A stretch of 64,000 nt of DNA, from assembly GCA_047974765.1 (NCBI GenBank), contig JBKECP010000031.1, positions 123,388 to 187,387 on the forward strand, given 5' to 3'. The notes under the pieces were generated by a model, which did no database searches, had not been told where the DNA came from, and was given only the letters and a program-made list of their open reading frames with translations. The position numbers and the translations under genes were made by a program. Positions within the stretch are counted from its first letter, which is position 1. The number at the start of each line of letters is the position of its first letter. Source of the stretch: JBKECP01 sp047974765 (GTDB taxonomy: Bacteria > Pseudomonadota > Gammaproteobacteria > Pseudomonadales > Halieaceae). Shown here in pieces: positions 1 through 7,888 of the stretch.

Positions 1-429
1 ATTGGCGCAGTTCTTGGTCATTGGCTGCTGGATTCTGATCTGACGCTGCAAAGCGTTCTTGGCATGATGGCCTTGATTGGTGTACTGGTGAATGATTCGC
101 TGGTGCTGGTGGATTATTGCAACCAACGTCTGAGGGCCGGTGACACACTGGAAAACGCCATTATTGACTCAGGTGTATCGCGTTTCAGACCGGTATTTCT
201 TACGTCAGCAACAACATTTTTTGGTCTGTTGCCCCTGCTGATGGAACGCTCTATCGACGCCCAGTTTTTGATCCCAATGGCTATCTCACTGGGCTTTGGT
301 ATTATCTTTGCCACAGTGATTACCCTGATTCTGGTTCCAACCAACCTGTTGATCGCCCGGGATCTGGGCAGGTTACTCAAAGGCAGGTCTCATACAGACC
401 CGGTAGCGGGCGATGTGCACAAAATCTGA
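1..429 (+). CDS. RND-family efflux permease, C-terminal fragment (5' end outside window)
   Basis: The reading frame is open from the first base and ends at a TGA at 427-429. About 142 residues are visible. They match the end of an AcrB/MexB/CzcA-type inner-membrane transporter: a GxxxNDSLVLVD-type transmembrane segment followed by RFRPVFLTSATTFFGLLPL, the typical RND stretch, and two more hydrophobic helices. Such permeases use the proton gradient to export drugs, metals or other solutes through a tripartite envelope complex. The substrate cannot be told from this fragment. The charged tail after the last helix is short. No partner genes are visible on this side of the gene. Confidence 0.9.
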   Translation: MGAVLGHWLLDSDLTLQSVLGMMALIGVLVNDSLVLVDYCNQRLRAGDTLENAIIDSGVSRFRPVFLTSATTFFGLLPLLMERSIDAQFLIPMAISLGFGIIFATVITLILVPTNLLIARDLGRLLKGRSHTDPVAGDVHKI

Positions 430-457
430 GTGCCTGCACATCACCGCCTCAGCACCA

Positions 458-1072
458 TCAGTATTTGGTAATGATCTCTTCCACATCCCGCAGCCGGTCT
501 TTGCCAAAATACATGTCATTATTTATAAAAAAAGTGGGTGAACCGAAGTTGCCCCGCTCAACCGAATCATTAGTTAACTGCATCAGCTCACTTTTTACGG
601 CTTCAGTACCTGCTGTGCTCATCAGGCTCTCAACCGGTAGATCTGCCACCGCCAATACTTCACCAATTACTGCCGGGTCATCCATTTTTCTCTGGTCGCG
701 CCACATGGCTGTAAATACCGTATCAATATAGGTTTTATAGATATCTACAGACAGCTGACGGGCGGCAACAGCACCACGCATGATATGCAGTGTATTTACC
801 GGAAAATGTGGATTCATCTCAAATTCACCGGCCAAACCATGTCGCTCAATGAAGCGGCGCATTTCAAGAAACTCATACTCATTCTTGTTGCGGATGCCTT
901 CATTGGCCTGCATTGGTGAACGATTGTTAGTGAGCTTGAATACACCACCAAGTAACACTGGCACATAGTCAAAAGATCGATGGCTTCGCGCCTCGATGGC
1001 AGGTAAAACCTTATGCGACAGATAGGCATTGGGGCTGCCAAAATCAAAGTGAAATTCCAGTTTGCAGGTCAT
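458..1072 (-). CDS. DsbA-fold 2-hydroxychromene-2-carboxylate isomerase-like protein
   Basis: The 204-residue product begins with a beta strand and the motif FDFGSPNAYLSHKVLPAIE. This is the active-site region of the kappa-GST/HCCA isomerase family (thioredoxin fold with an inserted helical domain). The C-terminal half carries the family's GSPTFFINN-type cis-Pro segment. Family members isomerise 2-hydroxychromene-2-carboxylate in aromatic degradation or act as glutathione-dependent oxidoreductases. No aromatic-degradation genes are nearby, so the substrate is unknown. The ATG at 1072 is preceded by a good GGAG ribosome site. It runs in the same direction as the SDR gene upstream, with a 57-bp gap, so the two may be cotranscribed. 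Confidence 0.85.
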   Translation of the reverse strand: MTCKLEFHFDFGSPNAYLSHKVLPAIEARSHRSFDYVPVLLGGVFKLTNNRSPMQANEGIRNKNEYEFLEMRRFIERHGLAGEFEMNPHFPVNTLHIMRGAVAARQLSVDIYKTYIDTVFTAMWRDQRKMDDPAVIGEVLAVADLPVESLMSTAGTEAVKSELMQLTNDSVERGNFGSPTFFINNDMYFGKDRLRDVEEIITKY

Positions 1073-1129
1073 AACTTACTCCGTATCTGTCTGTATAAAT
1101 TTATTGGCGCTGCACTCAGCGCTGTCCTG

Positions 1130-1873
1130 TTACCACTTTTCAGCACAAGGACGCAGATCAAGCTCAAAGGTCCAGGCATCGCGTGACTGACAATGCAACT
1201 GCCAATAGGCCTCAGCAACCGAAGCTGGCTTCATCAGCGCATCTTCGGGTAGTTCATCCACAGCCACTCCTTCGCTGGTCATACGCTCACGGACCCACAT
1301 CGTATCCACAGGTGAATCAATTATCAGGTGGGCAACATGGATATTTTGCGGTCCCAATTCCCGTGCCATCGCCTGGGCCATTGTTCGCAAACCCGCCTTG
1401 GCACTGGCAAAAGCAGCATAACCCGAGGCGCCACGTACACTGGCAGTTGCACCTGTAAAAAAAATTGAGCCATATCCCCGAGGCAGCATATAACGGGCTG
1501 CCTCCCGGCCACTGAGAAAACCACCGTGACAAGCCATCTCCCAGACTTTGCGGAAAACCCGCTCTGTAGTTTCCAGCAGGGGAAAGTAAACATTGGCGCC
1601 GACATTGAAAATCACCACTTCCAAGGGACCAATATTGCTTTCAATATCAGCAAATACTCCGGTCACACTCTCCTCTGAGCGGGCATCCAGCGCAAAACCA
1701 CAAGCACGGCCACCCGCACGATTGATTTCCTCCACCAGCGGCGTCAGTTTGTCGGCATTACGTCGTCCCAGGCAGATCGAATAACCCTCTCGCGCAAAGC
1801 GTCTGCCAATTTCTGCACCAATGAAATCACCGGCTCCCACAACCAGAACAGCACCTTTTGATGTTGACGACAT
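1130..1873 (-). CDS. SDR-family NAD(P)-dependent oxidoreductase
   Basis: This is a short-chain dehydrogenase/reductase of about 247 residues. It has an N-terminal Rossmann nucleotide site (VVGAGDFIGAEIGRRFA, a variant of TGxxxGxG) and an N-V-G-A-N element in the middle. The catalytic region is modified: GATASVRG is followed by YAAFASAKAG, which supplies the YxxxK-type Tyr/Lys pair in altered spacing. I chose the ATG at 1873 because GGGGAAG precedes it. The frame extends further upstream to 1936, but that would run through a palindromic operator. It is divergent from an HxlR regulator gene, which probably controls it. The substrate is unknown. Confidence 0.85.
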   Translation of the reverse strand: MSSTSKGAVLVVGAGDFIGAEIGRRFAREGYSICLGRRNADKLTPLVEEINRAGGRACGFALDARSEESVTGVFADIESNIGPLEVVIFNVGANVYFPLLETTERVFRKVWEMACHGGFLSGREAARYMLPRGYGSIFFTGATASVRGASGYAAFASAKAGLRTMAQAMARELGPQNIHVAHLIIDSPVDTMWVRERMTSEGVAVDELPEDALMKPASVAEAYWQLHCQSRDAWTFELDLRPCAEKW

Positions 1874-1905
1874 GTGTGCTTCCCCACTCAAAAGCATCAG
1901 TAATG

Positions 1906-1941
1906 GTTGCATGATAAAACCATCGAGTTTTATCATGCAAC
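1906..1941. promoter_or_regulatory. Perfect inverted repeat between SDR and hxlR-type genes, probable operator
   Basis: Two 15-base arms, GTTGCATGATAAAAC (1906-1920) and GTTTTATCATGCAAC (1927-1941), are exact reverse complements separated by six bases. The repeat lies in the 104-bp gap between the divergent SDR gene and the HxlR regulator. That is where an autoregulating HxlR dimer would bind. The palindrome is seen directly; its role as an operator is inferred from position. Confidence 0.75.
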
Positions 1942-1977
1942 TGGAATTTGATTCAGCTCGACAGGTAGAATCTGTCT

Positions 1978-2451
1978 ATGAAGTACAAACGCTTTGATCA
2001 TATGAAATGCTCTGTGGCCCAGACTCTCGATATAATCGGCGAACGCTGGAGCCTGCTTATTATCCGGGATATTTTTTTTGGCGCCCGCCGTTTCAGTCAG
2101 ATTCAGCGCAGTCTGGGCATTGCCAAAAATATTCTGAGTGCCCGCCTGAATCATCTGGTAGATGAAGGTATTCTCAGTCGAAACCAGGCAGAAGGCAGCG
2201 CTCATACTGAATATCGTTTGACCCGGATGGGGCTGGATCTGCAACCGGTACTGCTTGCCATGGCTCACTGGGGAGACCATTATCGACCTGAACAGGAAGG
2301 CCTTCGAGTGGAATTTATCGAACGCAAAACCGGCAAGCCGATTCGCAAAATGGCTGTAATCAGTGCCGCAGGCGAAACACTGTCGGCGCTGGACATAAAA
2401 GCCATTCCAGGCCCGGCAATGGCCGGAGAAAGCCTTGGTTTCAAAGGTTAA
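1978..2451 (+). CDS. HxlR-family winged-helix transcriptional regulator
   Basis: The 157-residue product begins MKYKRFDHMKCSVAQTLDII and continues GERWSLLIIRDIFFGARRFSQIQRSLGIAKNILSARL. This is the classic HxlR/MarR-like winged helix with the conserved early Cys (residue 11) and the G-x-RW-x-LLI-x-RD motif. HxlR proteins bind DNA as dimers and often sense electrophiles, oxidants or small ligands through the N-terminal cysteine. A C-terminal extension of about 40 residues carries little recognisable similarity. The divergent SDR gene and the palindrome between them suggest local control of the SDR and perhaps the HCCA-isomerase-like gene. Confidence 0.9.
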   Translation: MKYKRFDHMKCSVAQTLDIIGERWSLLIIRDIFFGARRFSQIQRSLGIAKNILSARLNHLVDEGILSRNQAEGSAHTEYRLTRMGLDLQPVLLAMAHWGDHYRPEQEGLRVEFIERKTGKPIRKMAVISAAGETLSALDIKAIPGPAMAGESLGFKG

Positions 2452-2493
2452 TGTTTACCTGCAAAACACCCACTTAACAACAAGATTATCAAT

Positions 2494-3261
2494 ATGAAAA
2501 TAGCCTCCTGGAATGTCAACGGTATACGTGCCGTAATGAAGAAAGACTTTGCTGCTTCGATGGCCGCCATGAATGTAGACGTACTCTGTTTGCAGGAAAC
2601 CAAAGCACAGGACGATCAGGTATTGGAGGCGCTCATTGACATCGAGGGCTATCATATCCATACAAACAGTGCTGTGCGCAAAGGTTATTCCGGCGTTGCC
2701 ATCCTCAGTCGTGAAAAACCACTGAATATAAGTGCCGATATTGGCATTGAGGAGCACGATCAGGAAGGTCGTGTGCTGGTCGCCGAATTTGAGAATTTCT
2801 TCCTGCTGACGGTATACACCCCCAACTCCGGCAGCGAACTGGCCCGCCTGCCCTATCGCCAGAACTGGGACCGCGCCTTCCTCGACTATGCCAAAAAATT
2901 ACAGACTCAAAAACCTTTGTTAATGTGCGGTGACTTTAACGTGGCTCACCAGGCTATCGATCTGGCGCGCCCCAAACCAAACTACAACAAGAGCGCTGGC
3001 TACACCCAGCAGGAAATTGATGGCCTGAACAATATACTGGCCGCAGATTTTATCGACACATTTCGTTATCTGCACCCGGAGACGGTAAAATACAGCTGGT
3101 GGAGTTATCGTGCCGGCGCCCGAACCAAAAACATTGGTTGGCGGATTGATTATTTTCTTGCCTCCAAAGCATTGATAGAGACATCGCTAAAGGCCGCCGA
3201 AATCCATAATGACATTCATGGTTCGGATCATTGCCCGGTATCTGTAACGTTGAAAATCTGA
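2494..3261 (+). CDS. xthA: Exodeoxyribonuclease III
   Basis: The 255-residue product belongs to the exonuclease III/APE1 family of apurinic/apyrimidinic endonucleases that act in base-excision repair. Visible motifs are SWNVNGIRA near the N-terminus, CLQETKAQ with the metal-binding Glu, the GDFNVAH loop, SWWSYR, RIDYFL and the C-terminal SDHCPV catalytic Asp-His. Length is normal for the family. The sequence resembles the ExoA subgroup more than E. coli XthA, but this cannot be settled by eye. It follows the HxlR gene by 42 bp and has only a weak ribosome site. Confidence 0.93.
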   Translation: MKIASWNVNGIRAVMKKDFAASMAAMNVDVLCLQETKAQDDQVLEALIDIEGYHIHTNSAVRKGYSGVAILSREKPLNISADIGIEEHDQEGRVLVAEFENFFLLTVYTPNSGSELARLPYRQNWDRAFLDYAKKLQTQKPLLMCGDFNVAHQAIDLARPKPNYNKSAGYTQQEIDGLNNILAADFIDTFRYLHPETVKYSWWSYRAGARTKNIGWRIDYFLASKALIETSLKAAEIHNDIHGSDHCPVSVTLKI

Positions 3262-3438
3262 TATCAAAAACCTCCATGACTACCACCTGCCAGCACACAA
3301 AACCGGATTAACAGCACTTACCTGAGCGCATCCTGGTCGCCTCTGCCAACTAAATAAAAAGTTCGGCTTTGCGGATGATTTTCTGAGAAACTATAGCCTG
3401 AAGGCTACATTCAGGCCATAACGTCCAATCAATCCATT

Positions 3439-6400
3439 GTGGGAACAGGGATGTATAAACAAATTTTGATCGTTCTGTTTTTCTGTCTGGCGATAAGCGG
3501 CATTACTGGCAGTAATACCGCCACAGCAACAACGATAAACCTTGAAGACTGGCACAGCTGGGTTGAAGAAAAACACCCCGATCTGGCCTGCCCCTGGCAG
3601 ACCATGCCCAATCTGCAACATCACTGTATCTGGCCGGGACATTTGCGAATCAAAGCCGATAAACAGGGCGCCACTTTTGAATATGAAGTGAGCGTATATC
3701 GCAACGGAACAATGACTGCACTGCCTGGTGACAGTCGTTATTGGCCACAGCAGGTTTTGCTGGCGCATGAAGCTGCGCCGGTCATTGATCGTGATGGCCT
3801 GCCTTATCTGCTGCTGAACAAAGGTCAACACCGTGTATCAGGCAGTATTGTCTGGGCAAAAAAACCAGCTCAGCTACGCATTCCCGCCACTATTGCCTTG
3901 CTGGATATTCAGAGTGACGGTCGCCCCCTGATGGCTGATCGCCGCGGTGATCACATTCTGCTCTCAGGAGAAACCGTTCAAACCACCCAGGGCCAGAACG
4001 GCCTGTCCATTGAGGTCTACCGCAGACTCGACGACGGTATTCCCATGATGCTGACGACACAAATTCAACTTGCCGTCAGTGGGGCACCCCGCGAAGTGCG
4101 CTTTGGGTCTGTACTTCCCGAAGGGCTTACGGCAGTAAGCATTAACAGCCACCTGCCTGCACGACTGGAGCCCGATGGCAGTATGCGCGCACAACTGAAA
4201 CCTGGCGAGCACACTATCAGTGTTGTCGCCCGGTTTAACAGCAACCCGCAAAGTCTGCAATTTTTACAGACAAGTTATGGCGGTTGGCCACAGGTTGAAT
4301 ATCTGTCATTTAATGCTGATACCACTTTGCGCCAGCTGAAAATAAGTGGCGCACGCCCTGTCGATACCAATCAGGTGCGCATTCCATCTTTATGGGCCCA
4401 ACTGCCCGGTTACCGGGTGGATGCAACAACCGTACTCTCTCTGGAAAGTGAAACCCGTGGCGATCATTCACCGGCAGCCAATGAACTCAATGTTCAGCGC
4501 CAGTTATGGCTGGATTTTGATGGCCAGGGTATCACGGCCCTTGATCGTATCAGTGGCAACATGACCAATGCCTGGCGCCTGGATGCTGCTGAAAACGTAA
4601 CTATTGGCCGTGCCAGTGTAAGCGGCTCACCCGTACTGATTACACGTTACCAGGATCAGCAGGGTATTGAGATCAGAAGTCCCGGCATCGATCTTTTTGC
4701 TGTTACCCGTCAGGCAGCCATTAATGAAATACCGGCTGTTGGTTGGCAGGCAATGGCAAAAAACTGGAAGGCCAGCCTGCATTTACCGCCGGGGTGGCGC
4801 CTGCTTTACGCCGAAGGCGTTGATAGCGTACAGGGCGCCTGGATTAACCAATGGGATTTGTGGGATGTATTTTTACTACTGGTAATAGTGGCTGCCACCC
4901 GCAAACTATTCAATATTCGCGTAGCCGCTCTGGCCGGGTTGACTTACTTTCTGGCACAGCAGGAACACAACACCCCGCTGGGACTACTGCCCGTACTATT
5001 GATCATCATTGCATTACTGCCGCTGGCCCACTACTGGATTCGTCACATCCTGCTGGTCGTTGCAGGCTTAATCAGTATTTGTGTGGTGATACTGTTTCTG
5101 GGTTTTGCCGTGGAATCTTTTCGCCTGGCGATTTACCCCTCACTGGAACGCCATTCCGTGGGCGAATATCAGCACTCAACTTACGCCAGATCAAACGATG
5201 CCGATTATATATCTGAGGTCACATTATCTGAACCAGTGGAAGCTGTTGCCGGTACATCAAGATCCCAGTCGAAATCAGACCCGCTCAAATCAAAGACACC
5301 CAGAATCACTGCGCCGGTGAATTTGTATCAGATCGATGACAGTGATCGTGTTCAAACAGGTCCAGGCCAACCCACCTGGACATGGAATTACGCTCAACTA
5401 CGCTCCAGTGGGCCAGTGGATGCTCAACATCAACTACAGCTGTATTTTTCCAAGCCCTGGATGACTATTATCTGGCGCATCCTTATGGTCTTGAGCACCG
5501 GCCTTTACAGCGCAATCATATTGCACCGCCTGCTGAGGCAAGGCTGGAATAACACTCCAAATAATCCTGAGAATGGAAACAAAGTGGTGATACCAACTGC
5601 AATACAGACATCCACCGTTGCTATGCTGCTGGCTGTGTTGCTGCCTTTAATTCAACCAGCCACGGTACAAGCGAATGATTACCCGCCATCCTACCTGCTG
5701 ACTGAGCTGGAACAACGCATACTGCGCACGCCAGACTGCCTGCCACAGTGCATTGGCATCAATCAGGCCCGGCTACAACTGAGCGGCTCTACCTTGCAAC
5801 TCAACGCAGATGCATTTGCCGGCGCCCATGTTGCGCTGGCTCTACCGACATTAAGTGGCACCATGCAATGGCGGCAGGTGTTGGGCAATGGTGAACCACT
5901 ACCGCTGTCACGCGACAAGAATGGTATTGTGTTTGCGGCCCTGACTCCAGGCCACACTCAGCTGGAATTAACAGCACAGGCAAGCAGTGAGCAGGTTTCA
6001 CTGACCTTTCCCGTTGCCTTGCACAACCTTTCTGTTGACGCCAGTGGCTGGCAACTGGAAGGGCTGGTCGATGGCCGCGCCATCAATAATGCTATCAGTC
6101 TGACCCGTATCGACCCAGGGCAAAAGCTGATTGAAAATAGCCTGCGCCCGGATTCCGCACCTCCTTTTGTGCGGGTATTACGGCATATTTCACTCAACCA
6201 GCAATGGACAGTGGAAACCAGTATCATCAGGGTTGCGCCTGGTAATGGCGCTATTTCTGTACAGATACCCCTGATCGAAGGCGAGCGCCTGCTGACGGAA
6301 ATTGGCACTGTGCGCGATGGCGCACTATACGCTCACCTGGCTCCCAACCAACAGCGTCTTTCCTGGACATCACGGCTTGAACCGGTGAATCAACTGCACT

Positions 6401-7536
6401 TGCAGGCCAGCACCGATCTACCTTTGGTTGAAGAGTGGCAATTTACACCTTCATCACGCTGGCGTCTTGATTACAGCGGCCTGCCACCGGTTAAATCTGG
6501 CAGCACTGCCGCCACCTTGTCACCGACATTTAAACCCTGGCCCGGTGAAACACTGGAAGTGGCGATTGTATTGCCAGAGGCCGTGGAGGGACCAACTCAT
6601 ACCATTGAAGATGCATATTTGTATTACACAGCGGGTGACCGTCTGCAGAAATCAACCCTGGATTTACGTATTCGTGCAAGCATCGGGGAAGATTTCACTA
6701 TCGGCCTGCCTGCCGATGCAGAAATTCTCAGTCTTCAGTATGCAGACAGAATGCTCAACCTCCCCAGCGGACATCAGGTAACAGTTGCTCTGCGCCCTGG
6801 TGATCACCTGCTGCGAGTAGAGTTTCAGCAACGCACCGCACAGGGTATTTTACAGCGCACCCCCAGTCTGGAGCTACCCGGTGGCACCACCAATCTACGC
6901 ATCAACTACACACTGCCGGAGGACCGTTGGCCACTCTACCTCAACGGCCCGGCAATCGGCCCTGCCATGCTTTACTGGGGTGTGCTTTGTGTTGTTCTGC
7001 TGGGTGCATTCAGCCTGCACTGGCTGGGCAAAAGGCTGGAATTCGAGCTGCCTATTTCACTGATCGGCTGGGTGCTATTGGGTATTGGTCTGTCCACCGT
7101 CAATGCCTATGGCGTGATAGCAGCAGCACTGTTTATGTTCGCCCTTGCCGCGCGGCGCAAATATATCAACCCACAACAGTTCATACCGACTAATTTCAAT
7201 CTGCTACAAGTTGCTCTGGTGATACTTGGTGTGATTGCCGCCATCAGTATTTTGTCAGTGATACCACTGGGTTTACTGGCAGACCCACAAATGAAAGTTG
7301 TCGGTAATGGCAGCTATAATCACAGCTACAAATACTATCAGGATATAGCCGGTGCAGGTGATTTTCCAAAGGTCACCGTGGTCAGTGTGCCACTGATGGT
7401 CTACCGCGCAGTCATGCTATTGTGGTCACTGTGGTTATCGATGCGCATTATTGCCTGGGCACAGTGGGGTTGGCAGTGTTATAGCCACGGCGGCACCTGG
7501 CGAAGTAAAAACCCAGTGGACAGCTCTGCCAAATAA
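3439..7536 (+). CDS. Very large membrane/periplasmic protein of unknown function with apparent internal duplication
   Basis: I do not recognise this 1365-residue protein. The frame can start at GTG 3439 or ATG 3451; the ATG places a hydrophobic signal-like segment (MYKQILIVLFFCLAISGITG) at the very start. A beta-rich, mostly soluble region (about residues 30-470) is followed by a cluster of four to five membrane helices (about 474-562). Then come an acidic/serine linker, another helix near 673-700, and a second signal-like hydrophobic segment (about 720-745). A second beta-rich region (about 750-1165) follows, and at least four helices lie at the C-terminus. Both soluble halves start with cysteine/proline elements (CPWQTMPN...HHCIW; DCLPQCIGI), suggesting duplication. 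It stands alone between xthA and parE. Confidence 0.8.
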   Translation: MGTGMYKQILIVLFFCLAISGITGSNTATATTINLEDWHSWVEEKHPDLACPWQTMPNLQHHCIWPGHLRIKADKQGATFEYEVSVYRNGTMTALPGDSRYWPQQVLLAHEAAPVIDRDGLPYLLLNKGQHRVSGSIVWAKKPAQLRIPATIALLDIQSDGRPLMADRRGDHILLSGETVQTTQGQNGLSIEVYRRLDDGIPMMLTTQIQLAVSGAPREVRFGSVLPEGLTAVSINSHLPARLEPDGSMRAQLKPGEHTISVVARFNSNPQSLQFLQTSYGGWPQVEYLSFNADTTLRQLKISGARPVDTNQVRIPSLWAQLPGYRVDATTVLSLESETRGDHSPAANELNVQRQLWLDFDGQGITALDRISGNMTNAWRLDAAENVTIGRASVSGSPVLITRYQDQQGIEIRSPGIDLFAVTRQAAINEIPAVGWQAMAKNWKASLHLPPGWRLLYAEGVDSVQGAWINQWDLWDVFLLLVIVAATRKLFNIRVAALAGLTYFLAQQEHNTPLGLLPVLLIIIALLPLAHYWIRHILLVVAGLISICVVILFLGFAVESFRLAIYPSLERHSVGEYQHSTYARSNDADYISEVTLSEPVEAVAGTSRSQSKSDPLKSKTPRITAPVNLYQIDDSDRVQTGPGQPTWTWNYAQLRSSGPVDAQHQLQLYFSKPWMTIIWRILMVLSTGLYSAIILHRLLRQGWNNTPNNPENGNKVVIPTAIQTSTVAMLLAVLLPLIQPATVQANDYPPSYLLTELEQRILRTPDCLPQCIGINQARLQLSGSTLQLNADAFAGAHVALALPTLSGTMQWRQVLGNGEPLPLSRDKNGIVFAALTPGHTQLELTAQASSEQVSLTFPVALHNLSVDASGWQLEGLVDGRAINNAISLTRIDPGQKLIENSLRPDSAPPFVRVLRHISLNQQWTVETSIIRVAPGNGAISVQIPLIEGERLLTEIGTVRDGALYAHLAPNQQRLSWTSRLEPVNQLHLQASTDLPLVEEWQFTPSSRWRLDYSGLPPVKSGSTAATLSPTFKPWPGETLEVAIVLPEAVEGPTHTIEDAYLYYTAGDRLQKSTLDLRIRASIGEDFTIGLPADAEILSLQYADRMLNLPSGHQVTVALRPGDHLLRVEFQQRTAQGILQRTPSLELPGGTTNLRINYTLPEDRWPLYLNGPAIGPAMLYWGVLCVVLLGAFSLHWLGKRLEFELPISLIGWVLLGIGLSTVNAYGVIAAALFMFALAARRKYINPQQFIPTNFNLLQVALVILGVIAAISILSVIPLGLLADPQMKVVGNGSYNHSYKYYQDIAGAGDFPKVTVVSVPLMVYRAVMLLWSLWLSMRIIAWAQWGWQCYSHGGTWRSKNPVDSSAK

Positions 7537-7561
7537 AGGGTCAAAAATCATCTATAAAAAC

Positions 7562-7608
7562 AGTCTCTGGCTGGCGGTATTCATCGACATCAGCACCAGC
7601 CAGAGACT
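7562..7608. terminator. Long perfect stem-loop after the giant membrane protein gene
   Basis: Arms AGTCTCTGGCTGG (7562-7574) and CCAGCCAGAGACT (7596-7608) are exact reverse complements over 13 bp with a 21-base loop. It lies 26 bp after the stop codon of the 1365-residue protein gene. No T-run follows, so it may be an RNA-stabilising or Rho-associated structure rather than a classical intrinsic terminator. Confidence 0.5.
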
Positions 7609-7888
7609 CGATCTGACGTGATAACAAGCTAAAAAAACAGCGGCTGAATTAATGGCGCAACGTGCAGAAAGTTGAAACGTTGTCCTGCCAACGGGTTAAA
7701 AGTTGGGTGGGCGGGTGAATCCGCGAATAAACCGGCGGACTCAGGATTTTATTGACTCGGCAAGTTTTTAGCTGAATTAATAAACGGCTCATAGATGTGT
7801 CGCCGCAGGCTGCAAGCCTGCGCGAGCCCTTGAAAATCAAGGGATTTCACACATTCCGCCGATTGTCAGGTTAATAGTTAAATCGTCA
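7609..7888. other. Intergenic stretch with two tandem hairpins downstream of parE
   Basis: No convincing gene is seen. On the parE-proximal side are two adjacent stem-loops, CGCAGGC...GCCTGCG (7804-7822) and CCCTTGA...TCAAGGG (7827-7843), which may end the parE transcript. An 11-base sequence, GCTGAATTAAT, occurs twice (near 7643 and near 7772). Confidence 0.45.

Noticed and set aside
7649..7840. A 63-codon minus-strand frame downstream of parE.
   Set aside because: It spans one hairpin and part of a second, has no recognisable domain, and its composition looks non-coding.
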